Shown here in pieces: positions 1 through 5,975 of a DNA stretch of 5,975 bases. The stretch's first letter is position 1; each line of letters begins with the position of its first letter. The position numbers and the translations under genes are program-made. This DNA comes from an uncultured Atopobium sp. (lineage in GTDB: Bacteria > Actinomycetota > Coriobacteriia > Coriobacteriales > Atopobiaceae): NCBI GenBank assembly GCA_946647055.1, contig CAMPCT010000136.1:1-5975 (forward strand), given 5' to 3'. Under the pieces are notes generated by a model, which was not told the origin of the DNA, did not search any database, and worked only from the letters and a program-made list of their open reading frames with translations.

Positions 1-3000
1 AATCTCCTCGAGCGGCAGGTCGTTAGCGTCGCGACGGTCGGCATCGTTCTCGGCGACGCGGTACTCGAAGAACGCCTTGGGGTCCTGGTCCCTGCGCCAG
101 TAGATGGTCCTTCCTGACTGGTTGACCTTCTTGCCGCCCGAGAAACGCATCGCCTGCTCGATGCTCGCCCTGATCTTGCTGCCCACGCGTGAGCCGCCGC
201 AGAGCTGGACGGTTCGCCTGCACAGGAGGTCGAACTCGATGGGAGCCTCATGCTCGAGGACGGTCCCGATGATCTTGCCAAGCTCCTTGGGCTCGAGGGA
301 AAGGATGTCGATAGGCTCGCTTGATGGGTCGATGGGCGTCATAGTGTATGTCCTGCGGAGAGAACCGTCGTCTGCTGGCTCTGGCTCGGGCTCCGATTCG
401 GGCTGGGGCTCAGGCACCGGTTCCGGTTCCGGCTCCGCCATGGGCTCGGGCTCCTGCTCCGGCTGGGGCTCAGGTACGGGCTCTGGCTCCGGCTCCGCCA
501 TGGGCTCGGGCTCCGGCTCCGGTACAGGTTCCGGCTCCGGTACAGGTTCCGGCTCCGGTACAGGTTCCGGCTCGGGCTCTGGTTCCGGTTCGGGCTCCGG
601 CTCCGGTGCCGGCTCCGGTTCGGGCTGGGGTTCCGGCTCAGGCTCCGGCTCATGCACGGGCTCAGGCTCTGGCGTTGCCGCCCTCACTGGCGGCAGGCTC
701 CCGACGGTCTCCTCGAGGAACTGGCGTATACGTGCCACTGTGGCGTTGCGGTTCTCCCACCAGTCGAGCGTCCAGACGCGCATGACGTTCCACCCGAGCC
801 TGCGAAGCAGCGACAGCTGCGAGATCTCGCGGTCGCGCGTCGTCTTCGACATCCCATATGAGGCGCCGTCGAGCAGAATGCCTGCCACATAGGAGCCGCT
901 CTCGCGCGGATCAATGATGCCGATGTCCACGCGGTACGATGACTGGCCGACATTGGTCTTGGTTTGGAAGCCGAGTCGCTCGACCTCGTGGCAGATCTCA
1001 ATTGCGATCTCATCGTCGGAAATGTACGACGCGGCCTCGCCCGAGCTGATTGCGGTGAAGGTTCCGCGCTGGGCGTATTCGAGGAAGTACCTGAGAGAAG
1101 CAGGCCCCATCGACGACACTCGGTTGAGGTCGATGTCCGTCGGCTCCATGCACGAGAAGACCATCATGCCGTAGCGCGCACGGGTGACCGCTACGTTGAG
1201 ACGCCTCCAGCCTCCCTCACGGTTGACGGGCCCAAAGTTCATGGACATCTTGCCTTCCTTGTCGGGCCCGTAGGTGATGGAGAAGAGGATGACGTCACGC
1301 TCGTCGCCTTGGACGTTCTCGAGGTTCTTGATGAAGAGCGGCTCCGCAGATTCGTTCGCCCATTTGTCGAGGCTGGCATCTTCGGCGCAGGCCTGCTGGA
1401 AGAGGTCGTCGATGTAGGTCTGCTGGGGGAGCGAGAAGGTGACCACGCCAATGCTCTGCTCGCGCAGCGCAGGGTCCTTATAACGTCGCTTGATCTCCTC
1501 AACAATCGCCTCTGCCTCGGCGCGGTTTATGCGCTTGCCCGTCCCACGCTCGAAGTAGCCGTCCACCTTCACGAACTTGACGCGCGAGGAGCGGTCGTCC
1601 GCCGAGGGGAAGGTGAGCATCTTGCTCTCGTAGAAGCGCTTGTTGGAGAACGCGATGAGGCTCTCGTGCTGGCTGCGGTAGTGCCAGCGCAGGTACGTCT
1701 CGGGGAGGTTGAGGGCCAGGCAGTCCTCGAGAATGGACTCGAGGTCAGAGACCTCCTCGTAGTCTGCATCTTCGTTCTTGCCTTGGAAGAAGCTGGTGGG
1801 CGGCATCTGCTTGGGGTCGCCCACGATGACGGCCTCCTTCGCCCTCGAGAGCGCGCCAACGGCCTTGCAGGTCTGTAGCTGGGACGCCTCGTCGAAAACG
1901 AGCAGGTCGAACTGGTCGGCACCGGGCTCGAGGTACTGCGCCACCGAGAGGGGGCTCATGAGCACGCAGGGACATAGCGAGAACACGACGTCACCGCACT
2001 CCTTGAGCACCGAGCGAATGCTGACGTTTCGTCCGCGGCTCCTGAGCGCGCGTTGGAGCTGCGCTGCCTGGGGACTTTCGACGGACGCCTGCGTGAGGTT
2101 GGGCGTCCTGCGTGCCACCTGGTAGTAAATCTCCTGCCTGGCCAGCTCGTGCAGCTGCTTGTCAGCACGGGCGTACTGCTTGATGAGTTCGTCGAAGCGC
2201 GCCCCGGTGAACGTGTTCATGCCCGAGATGGAGTCGAGGCTCATCTGGCACATCATGCGATACACGCCACACTCGAAGGAGGGGAGCGTCTCTTCGGTGA
2301 CGGGGTTCGTCTCGAGGTAGTCGACCAGTTCGCCTAGGTTCAGTGCCAGTGCGTCGCTCTTCCGTGAGTTCCATGCCATCCAGTCGCGCAGGTTGTCGAT
2401 GTTGTCTGCGACTGCGTCGCACGCTGCCATCTGGCCATCGACCCAGGAGATGTCACCACCCGTCTCGAGGGTTCCGATGGCCGCCTCGAGAGCCTCGCGA
2501 CACCTGTTGGCGTTTTCAGCCGCCGTCACAAAGGCTGTCGATGCCTGCTGGGCTTCGGGTCCGGAGCCCTTCAGGGCAGTGCGTCTGAGCGTGTCGTGGT
2601 AAGGGGAGGAGAGCATGGCATTCGCTCTGCCGACCGCTGCATCGAGTGACTGCCAGTCAATCGTCTGCCCGACGTACATGAATTCGGTGAGTGACGGGGC
2701 GATTTGCTGGAAGAGCTGGCCCACCGAATAGGACCTGTTCTGGTAGTCGGTGAGCTGAGCGATGAACTGGGGAATCTCCTCCTTCTGGACCGGGTTGCGC
2801 GAGCAGAGGGACGCTTCGGCCAGCACGGCGGAGACAGCCTTGCCCTTGCCAAGGAACCCCTTGGAGTTCGCATCGATCCACTTGGCCCTCAGGGCATTGG
2901 CGTCGAGCGAGAAGAACGACTCGTTACGCGTCTGGAGCAGGTTGGCCCTGATGTCGTCGAGCTCATGGCTGGCGATGCGATACGCATTGATCGAGGAGAT

Positions 3001-5787
3001 GAGGGCGTTGAGGTTGGGATGCTCGCGCCATGAGGCCGGTAGCGAGAGCCAGGTTGTCAGGGTCCTGACGAATGCCGTCTGTGACATGAGGGCGTCTACG
3101 TTCGTTGCGTTTGGCATCTCCAAGGTCGTCTCGACGAACCGCACCTGTGCTGCTGCGAGTTGCCCGAGGGAGGCCTTGTACGATGCGATGAGCGGGGGCA
3201 GTTGCTCGCGCAGCTGCTGCGTGTAATTGCTGCCCGTCACGACATGCAGGGGGTTCTGGGCGAGCGGGGCGAACGGTCGTGCAATGGCGAGGAGACGCTC
3301 AGCGCCGTTCATCTTCTGGGCGAAGTCGCTCTCGCTCGAGAACGAGGCAACGAGGCCAGTTCCCAGCTTCATGGGTTCGTGCGAGCGGCTGAGCTGCTCG
3401 TACTTGCAGATTTGCTCGCGCAGTGTGAGCCCTGCGGCGTTCTTGGTTTCGAGCCCCCGGGCGTATTCGTCGAGCTGGGCCCGTAGCTGGCGGACCTCCG
3501 CCATCTTGACACGGTATGCCTCGGGCTCGGTGGCGCCGCCAATCTCCGACGCCGCCTGAATCTGCTCGAGCACGTGGTTCTTGGTTGCCTTGGTGGAGTG
3601 GATCTCGAGGCAGAAGGGAGCAAGTCCGAGGTTGGCGACGCGTTTCTCGACGACCTCGAGCGCGGCCATCTTCTCGGCGACGAACAGGACGCGTTTGCCA
3701 CGCGCGAGCGCGTTGGCGATGATGGCTGTGATGGTCTGGGACTTGCCGGTTCCCGGAGGCCCGTGCAGGATGAAGCTGTTGCCCTCGACCGCCTTCTTGA
3801 TGGCAAGCATCTGGGATGAGTCTGCGTCAAGAGGAAGGTAGAGCTCGGAGGGGTCGATGGGTTCGTCGGCGTTTATCTCCTTGGGTTGCCAGGTGAGATG
3901 CCCTTCCATGAGCGAGTTCACGACCTTGCTCTTGCGGAGCTGGTCCTCATGTAGGCGGATGTCATTCCACATGACGAACTGGCTGAATGAGAACAGGCCA
4001 ATCACCGATGCCTCGAGGACCTCCCATCCGGGCTGGTCCATGACCTTGGCACGGACGGTGTTGAGCACGAGGCGCGTGTCGACGCCTGCCTCGTCCTGTG
4101 GCAGGGGGTCGAGGCCATTGATCGAGATCTCGTAGTCTGCCCTGAGCATCTCGATGAGGGAGATGTTGATCTGTGGTTCGTCGTCACGCAGGCGCATGAT
4201 GTAGCCGACCTTGGCAGACTTCCTGATGATGTCGATGGGGATGAGCATGATTGGCGCATAGCGGACCTGCCCACCGCGCCTCTGGTCAACCCACTTGAGG
4301 ATGCCGAGCGCGAGGAACAGGGTGTTGGCACCCGTCTCGTCGAGCGAGGACTTGGCCGCGCGGTAGAGGTTGGTAAGGTTCCTTTGCAGCGCCTGCTGGG
4401 TGAAGGCGGTGCGCAGGCGCCCCTCCTTGAACTCGCTACGCAGGAGGTTCTCGGCCTCCTCGGACAGCATGGCGATGGAGAAGGCTTCCTCGTCCGAGGG
4501 AACGTGAAGCTCGTCGGGCTTGGGGGCGATGATGATGTCGTTGCTGTTTGCGAGGGTGTCCTCAAGCTCGTCGATGGACGGGGTGAAGATGGGCATTGCG
4601 CGTCTGCCCATGCGCAGGTTGAGCAGGTTGTTATGCATCGAGAGGTCGAGGAGGCTACGCTCCCACATCTGCTTCTTTGTCTTCTTCTCGCTCTCGACGT
4701 CCAGGACGGTGCGAGACACGCTGCTGCTGGTAGGCGCTATGGCGGCTCCGAGGTCCTTGTTCGCGGCGACCTGCACCTCCCAGCCTTCGGAGCCCATGAT
4801 ACGTGTGGGGAGGGGCACGATGGCGCTCGCGCGTGCCCTGCGGATGTCGACGACACAGACGAAGGAGCCGTCGTCACGCACCATGGATCTGGCGGAGACC
4901 TCGGCCTCCTCGAAGGTGCTCTTGGAGCCCTGTGCGATATCGACGGCCTGGATGACGCTGAGCTGCTCGGTCCCCTTGGCGAAGCGGTTTGACAGCGCCG
5001 TGGGGTCGGTCTCGATGATTTCGGCAAAGGAGTTGGTGTCGAGCCAGACGCCGCTGAAGGCGTGTCCCTTGATGATGACGATGAGGGGCCTGAGGCTCAC
5101 GGCCTCGAGGCAGCTGGCATACAGGACGGAGAAGTCCAGGCAGGTTGCCATGTGCTGGCTCAGGACCGCGTCGCACATGCGGATGCGCTGGCCCATGGAG
5201 AAGCTGGCTGGTGCACCGACGTAGACGATGCTCTGTTCTTGCAGGGCACGGAAAAGCGCGGCTGCTTGCATACGTACGCGAACAGGGTCGCCCGATTGGT
5301 AGCCGTCGAATGCCGAGCTTCCCGTCCATGCCTTGAGGTGCTCGGACGCCCTGATGATGACGGGGGCTAGGGCGGGATGGTTGGGCGTGACGAACGCGGC
5401 GAGTGTCTCGGGGGTGCCGAGCCACTGGTCGAAGGCGAAGAACTCGACCTGGGAATCGCTCCTCGCGACTGACTTGCCGTCAACGATGACCTCAACGGCG
5501 AGGTTGTCGGTCATGCGTTCGGTGATTTGGAGCAGCTTCTTGGTGTCGACCACGATGCTGCTGCAGTCGACCTCGATGGAGCTGTTCGCGGGGACGAGGG
5601 GAATGGTGATGTCGCGATCGGTCAGCAGGTCGGTGGCGCTGTCCGCGCGGATGAGGACGTCGCGGAGGTCCTCTTGGGTCCCGTTCTCAATGGTCATGCT
5701 GCGTACTGGCCGGTGGTGTGCCAGCACGTTGGAGTAGTTGAAGAGGGGTAGCGCATCAACGGTGATGGAGATGGATCCCGGGGTCAT
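1..5787 (-). CDS. DUF4011/DUF3320 SF1 helicase with Vsr-like nuclease (hhe-like), 3' partial
   Basis: This is a giant SF1 (UPF1-like) helicase-nuclease, 1929 residues in the window, with its stop codon beyond base 1. Its domains in order are a transglutaminase-like region, DUF4011, the helicase core with a long helical insertion, a Vsr-like nuclease, a Pro-Glu linker and DUF3320; each is described separately. I see no signal peptide or membrane segment, so it should be cytoplasmic and act on nucleic acid using ATP. I chose the ATG at 5787 because AAGGAG lies 7 bases upstream; in-frame ATGs at 5847 and 5856 lack a good ribosome binding site, and an in-frame TGA lies just before 5856. Family members are usually about 2000 residues, so probably fewer than 100 are missing. 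DUF4011-helicase-Vsr is, as I recall, the architecture of the single-gene antiphage candidate hhe; a defence role here is inferred. It appears to be monocistronic or first in an operon, and no neighbour is visible. Confidence 0.95.
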   Translation of the reverse strand, partial: MTPGSISITVDALPLFNYSNVLAHHRPVRSMTIENGTQEDLRDVLIRADSATDLLTDRDITIPLVPANSSIEVDCSSIVVDTKKLLQITERMTDNLAVEVIVDGKSVARSDSQVEFFAFDQWLGTPETLAAFVTPNHPALAPVIIRASEHLKAWTGSSAFDGYQSGDPVRVRMQAAALFRALQEQSIVYVGAPASFSMGQRIRMCDAVLSQHMATCLDFSVLYASCLEAVSLRPLIVIIKGHAFSGVWLDTNSFAEIIETDPTALSNRFAKGTEQLSVIQAVDIAQGSKSTFEEAEVSARSMVRDDGSFVCVVDIRRARASAIVPLPTRIMGSEGWEVQVAANKDLGAAIAPTSSSVSRTVLDVESEKKTKKQMWERSLLDLSMHNNLLNLRMGRRAMPIFTPSIDELEDTLANSNDIIIAPKPDELHVPSDEEAFSIAMLSEEAENLLRSEFKEGRLRTAFTQQALQRNLTNLYRAAKSSLDETGANTLFLALGILKWVDQRRGGQVRYAPIMLIPIDIIRKSAKVGYIMRLRDDEPQINISLIEMLRADYEISINGLDPLPQDEAGVDTRLVLNTVRAKVMDQPGWEVLEASVIGLFSFSQFVMWNDIRLHEDQLRKSKVVNSLMEGHLTWQPKEINADEPIDPSELYLPLDADSSQMLAIKKAVEGNSFILHGPPGTGKSQTITAIIANALARGKRVLFVAEKMAALEVVEKRVANLGLAPFCLEIHSTKATKNHVLEQIQAASEIGGATEPEAYRVKMAEVRQLRAQLDEYARGLETKNAAGLTLREQICKYEQLSRSHEPMKLGTGLVASFSSESDFAQKMNGAERLLAIARPFAPLAQNPLHVVTGSNYTQQLREQLPPLIASYKASLGQLAAAQVRFVETTLEMPNATNVDALMSQTAFVRTLTTWLSLPASWREHPNLNALISSINAYRIASHELDDIRANLLQTRNESFFSLDANALRAKWIDANSKGFLGKGKAVSAVLAEASLCSRNPVQKEEIPQFIAQLTDYQNRSYSVGQLFQQIAPSLTEFMYVGQTIDWQSLDAAVGRANAMLSSPYHDTLRRTALKGSGPEAQQASTAFVTAAENANRCREALEAAIGTLETGGDISWVDGQMAACDAVADNIDNLRDWMAWNSRKSDALALNLGELVDYLETNPVTEETLPSFECGVYRMMCQMSLDSISGMNTFTGARFDELIKQYARADKQLHELARQEIYYQVARRTPNLTQASVESPQAAQLQRALRSRGRNVSIRSVLKECGDVVFSLCPCVLMSPLSVAQYLEPGADQFDLLVFDEASQLQTCKAVGALSRAKEAVIVGDPKQMPPTSFFQGKNEDADYEEVSDLESILEDCLALNLPETYLRWHYRSQHESLIAFSNKRFYESKMLTFPSADDRSSRVKFVKVDGYFERGTGKRINRAEAEAIVEEIKRRYKDPALREQSIGVVTFSLPQQTYIDDLFQQACAEDASLDKWANESAEPLFIKNLENVQGDERDVILFSITYGPDKEGKMSMNFGPVNREGGWRRLNVAVTRARYGMMVFSCMEPTDIDLNRVSSMGPASLRYFLEYAQRGTFTAISSGEAASYISDDEIAIEICHEVERLGFQTKTNVGQSSYRVDIGIIDPRESGSYVAGILLDGASYGMSKTTRDREISQLSLLRRLGWNVMRVWTLDWWENRNATVARIRQFLEETVGSLPPVRAATPEPEPVHEPEPEPEPQPEPEPAPEPEPEPEPEPEPEPVPEPEPVPEPEPVPEPEPEPMAEPEPEPVPEPQPEQEPEPMAEPEPEPVPEPQPESEPEPEPADDGSLRRTYTMTPIDPSSEPIDILSLEPKELGKIIGTVLEHEAPIEFDLLCRRTVQLCGGSRVGSKIRASIEQAMRFSGGKKVNQSGRTIYWRRDQDPKAFFEYRVAENDADRRDANDLPLEEI
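145..297 (-). other. DUF3320 domain of the helicase protein (residues ~1831-1881)
   Basis: After the Pro-Glu linker the CDS continues with a small helical domain. It contains [20 protein letters not shown], then LLCRRTVQL, and a basic [14 protein letters not shown] segment. This is the DUF3320 pattern: a helix, a turn with E.P..F (1847-1852), Arg-Arg, then R.G..I...I. It resembles a winged-helix-like module, and DNA or partner binding is inferred. The remaining residues to 1929 ([17 protein letters not shown] and an acidic tail) match the usual C-terminal extension, which is cut by the window edge. Confidence 0.75.
401..520 (-). repeat. 60-bp direct repeat, two tandem copies, in the linker
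   Basis: Bases 401-460 and 461-520 are two adjacent copies of a 60-base unit that differ at about 6 positions, mostly at third codon positions. Each encodes 20 residues containing [15 protein letters not shown]. This indicates a relatively recent segmental duplication laid over the older 6-base Pro-Glu periodicity. Confidence 0.88.
515..568 (-). repeat. Three exact 18-bp direct repeats in the linker
   Basis: Bases 515-532, 533-550 and 551-568 are identical 18-base copies (plus strand GGCTCCGGTACAGGTTCC). Together they encode three copies of a Val-Pro-Glu-Pro-Glu-Pro hexapeptide. Exact identity, including synonymous sites, points to recent expansion by slippage or recombination. Confidence 0.92.
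709..1026 (-). other. Vsr-like (MTES_1575) nuclease domain (residues ~1588-1693)
   Basis: This domain of the large CDS follows the helicase core directly. It reads as a helical start ([17 protein letters not shown]), then [10 protein letters not shown] with Asp1621, [12 protein letters not shown] with Asp1640, TTRDREI (1649-1655), and [14 protein letters not shown] (1664-1677). This is the pattern of the REase_MTES_1575 / very-short-patch-repair-like endonuclease family fused to DUF4011 helicases. The fold is related to PD-(D/E)XK nucleases, and cleavage of DNA is the expected activity. The form here has Leu1639 and Gly1645 at positions that are Glu/Cys and His in many relatives, so the catalytic residues should be confirmed by alignment. 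Confidence 0.82.
1108..3840 (-). other. SF1 UPF1-like helicase core with insertion (residues ~650-1560)
   Basis: The ATP-dependent motor of the large CDS has a complete set of motifs. A Q-motif glutamine is at 659. Walker A is GPPGTGKS at 676-683, with catalytic Lys682. Motif Ia is near [11 protein letters not shown] (700-710). The conserved [10 protein letters not shown] (1277-1286) precedes Walker B FDEASQ, with Asp1299 and Glu1300. Motif III is VGDPKQMPP (1322-1330), motif IV is RWHYRS (1367-1372), and motif V includes NVQGDERD (1491-1498). Motif VI is LNVAVTRAR (1530-1538), with the ATP-sensing arginine at 1536. The DEAS form of motif II and the GDPKQ form of motif III place it in the AAA_11/AAA_12 UPF1-like group rather than the UvrD group. 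All key residues are intact, so active ATPase and translocase activity is expected. Confidence 0.93.
2023..3615 (-). other. Long helical insertion within helicase domain 1 (residues ~725-1255)
   Basis: About 550-600 residues separate motif Ia from Walker B. Most SF1 helicases have a far smaller insertion here. The stretch is rich in Ala, Leu, Glu, Gln and Arg, with few glycines or prolines, and looks largely alpha-helical. The first part (about 735-800) could form coiled coil. A motif around Trp970 ([16 protein letters not shown]) resembles a conserved piece of related DUF4011 helicases. Insertions at this point in UPF1-like proteins form stalk or 1B elements that contact nucleic acid or partner proteins; that role is inferred here. 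No separate enzymatic motif was recognised. Confidence 0.6.
4138..4674 (-). other. DUF4011 domain of the helicase protein (residues ~372-550)
   Basis: This domain of the large CDS opens with [18 protein letters not shown] (375-392), which closely matches the family start (W..LLDLS.RN.LLN). It continues with [17 protein letters not shown] (483-499), [10 protein letters not shown] (511-520) and NISLIEML (541-548), all hallmark segments of DUF4011. The domain sits directly before SF1 helicase cores in large bacterial defence-associated proteins; its biochemical role is not known to me. A connecting segment follows (about 550-650), with [11 protein letters not shown] as its most family-like stretch, and leads into the helicase. 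Confidence 0.85.
4828..5295 (-). other. Transglutaminase-like region of the helicase protein (residues ~165-320)
   Basis: This is a domain within the large CDS. The segment around Cys216 ([16 protein letters not shown]) followed by [12 protein letters not shown] with His242 has the spacing and hydrophobic pattern of papain-like transglutaminase folds: Cys at the start of a helix, then His in a following beta strand. A third acidic residue could be Asp314 in VVDIRRAR. The preceding [11 protein letters not shown] fits the segment that leads into the Cys helix in related DUF4011/DUF3320 proteins. Whether it is a protease, a transglutaminase or an inactive fold cannot be told from the sequence. 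Residues 1-165 before it are probably beta-rich and match nothing I recognise. Confidence 0.6.
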
Positions 5788-5794
5788 GGAGCAG

Positions 5795-5800
5795 CTCCTT
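5795..5800 (-). promoter_or_regulatory. Ribosome binding site of the helicase gene
   Basis: AAGGAG on the minus strand lies 7 bases before the ATG at 5787, a near-ideal Shine-Dalgarno sequence and spacing. It decides the start over the two in-frame upstream ATGs. Confidence 0.88.
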
Positions 5801-5844
5801 CCAGAATTCTTTGGTCCCAAGGTGATGCTACAGCTTTGGCCGGA

Positions 5845-5857
5845 CATGATTATCATG
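5845..5857 (-). promoter_or_regulatory. 13-bp perfect palindrome containing a -10-like hexamer
   Basis: CATGATAATCATG is a perfect inverted repeat around one central base. It contains GATAAT (5849-5854), which matches 5 of 6 bases of the sigma-70 -10 consensus. If used, transcription would begin near 5840 and leave a leader of about 50 bases ahead of the ATG at 5787. No convincing -35 element is visible 16-18 bases upstream, so the promoter call is weak. The palindrome could be an operator for a dimeric repressor. Confidence 0.35.
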
Positions 5858-5975
5858 CTTCAGGCTGATGGCGGTGTTTCCGCTCCTTATGGCACCCATC
5901 TCGGCTCTACGCTGCAAGTCAGAAGAAGTGCATGGGGACGTAATGGCATGGTTTTAGGGGGTGAGGGCGGAATGC

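Larger units (their letters stand above)
376..672 (-). repeat. Pro-Glu repeat linker region (residues 1706-1804)
   Basis: Ninety-nine residues alternate Pro and Glu almost perfectly, with occasional Val, Gln, Ala, Met-Ala, Ser and one Val-His replacing the acidic residue. The DNA is built from degenerate 6-base CCNGAR units on the minus strand. The stretch joins the nuclease to DUF3320 and is expected to be an extended, highly acidic, rigid or disordered spacer. One Val-His step near 1711-1712 shifts the position of Pro relative to the rest. All repeat units are multiples of 3, so copy-number changes would alter the length without breaking the frame. Confidence 0.95.
5788..5975. other. Upstream intergenic region
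   Basis: These 188 bases hold the ribosome binding site and palindrome of the helicase gene. Stops occur in several frames on the minus strand, and only very short frames without ribosome binding sites are present. I see no convincing gene, RNA gene or terminator. The end of an upstream gene could lie just outside. Confidence 0.6.

Noticed and set aside
339..653. Minus-strand frame rich in Arg-Ser, resembling an SR-type protein
   Set aside because: It is a frame-shifted reading of the Pro-Glu repeat in the true gene, so the Arg-Ser pattern is an artefact of the 6-base periodicity.
376..672. CRISPR-like array
   Set aside because: The repeats are contiguous, in frame and coding; there are no unique spacers between them.
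104..892. Plus-strand open frame of 262 codons with a long Gly-Ser repeat
   Set aside because: It is the antisense of the Pro-Glu linker and nuclease region of the large minus-strand gene. Its low-complexity Gly-Ser stretch follows automatically from the repeat DNA, and it has no ribosome binding site or recognisable domain.
964..1878. Plus-strand open frame of 304 codons
   Set aside because: It is codon-aligned antisense to the helicase motifs V-VI region. Long mirror frames are normal in GC-rich genes, and its translation shows no known motif.
5868..5884. Short inverted repeat GCGG...CCGC as a possible terminator
   Set aside because: The stem is only four base pairs and there is no run of T on either strand.
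5889..5957. 22-codon plus-strand frame in the intergenic region
   Set aside because: It is very short, has no ribosome binding site and no recognisable product.

Overview
The window is almost entirely one very large gene on the minus strand. A single stop-free reading frame starts at 5787 and is still open at base 1, giving 1929 residues with the 3' end outside the window. I checked the frame codon by codon and found no stop or frameshift. The base composition is GC-rich (roughly 60% by eye) and codon use is strongly biased: Glu is nearly always GAG, and Leu is mostly CTG or CTC. Together with the protein's character, this fits a high-GC bacterium, with an actinobacterium (possibly a Coriobacteriia-type gut or oral lineage) as my best guess. 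That taxonomic guess is inference only.

The protein is a multidomain superfamily 1 helicase-nuclease of the DUF4011 / DUF3320 family. From the N-terminus the layout is: a leader region (about 1-165); a transglutaminase-like region with Cys216, His242 and possibly Asp314; DUF4011 (about 372-550); a UPF1-like helicase core split by a roughly 550-residue mostly helical insertion (Walker A 676-683, DEASQ 1299-1303, later motifs to 1538); a Vsr-like nuclease domain of the MTES_1575 type (about 1588-1693); a 99-residue proline-glutamate linker (1706-1804); and a DUF3320 domain (about 1831-1881), followed by the incomplete C-terminus. The DUF4011-helicase-Vsr arrangement is that of the single-gene antiphage defence candidate known as hhe, so a defence role is the leading hypothesis. 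No neighbouring gene is visible to support it.

The 188 bases upstream of the gene (5788-5975) hold a strong ribosome binding site, a perfect 13-base palindrome that contains a -10-like hexamer, and no other gene that I can support. The DNA encoding the linker (376-672) is a nested tandem repeat: 6-base Pro-Glu units, three exact 18-base copies, and a 60-base duplication.
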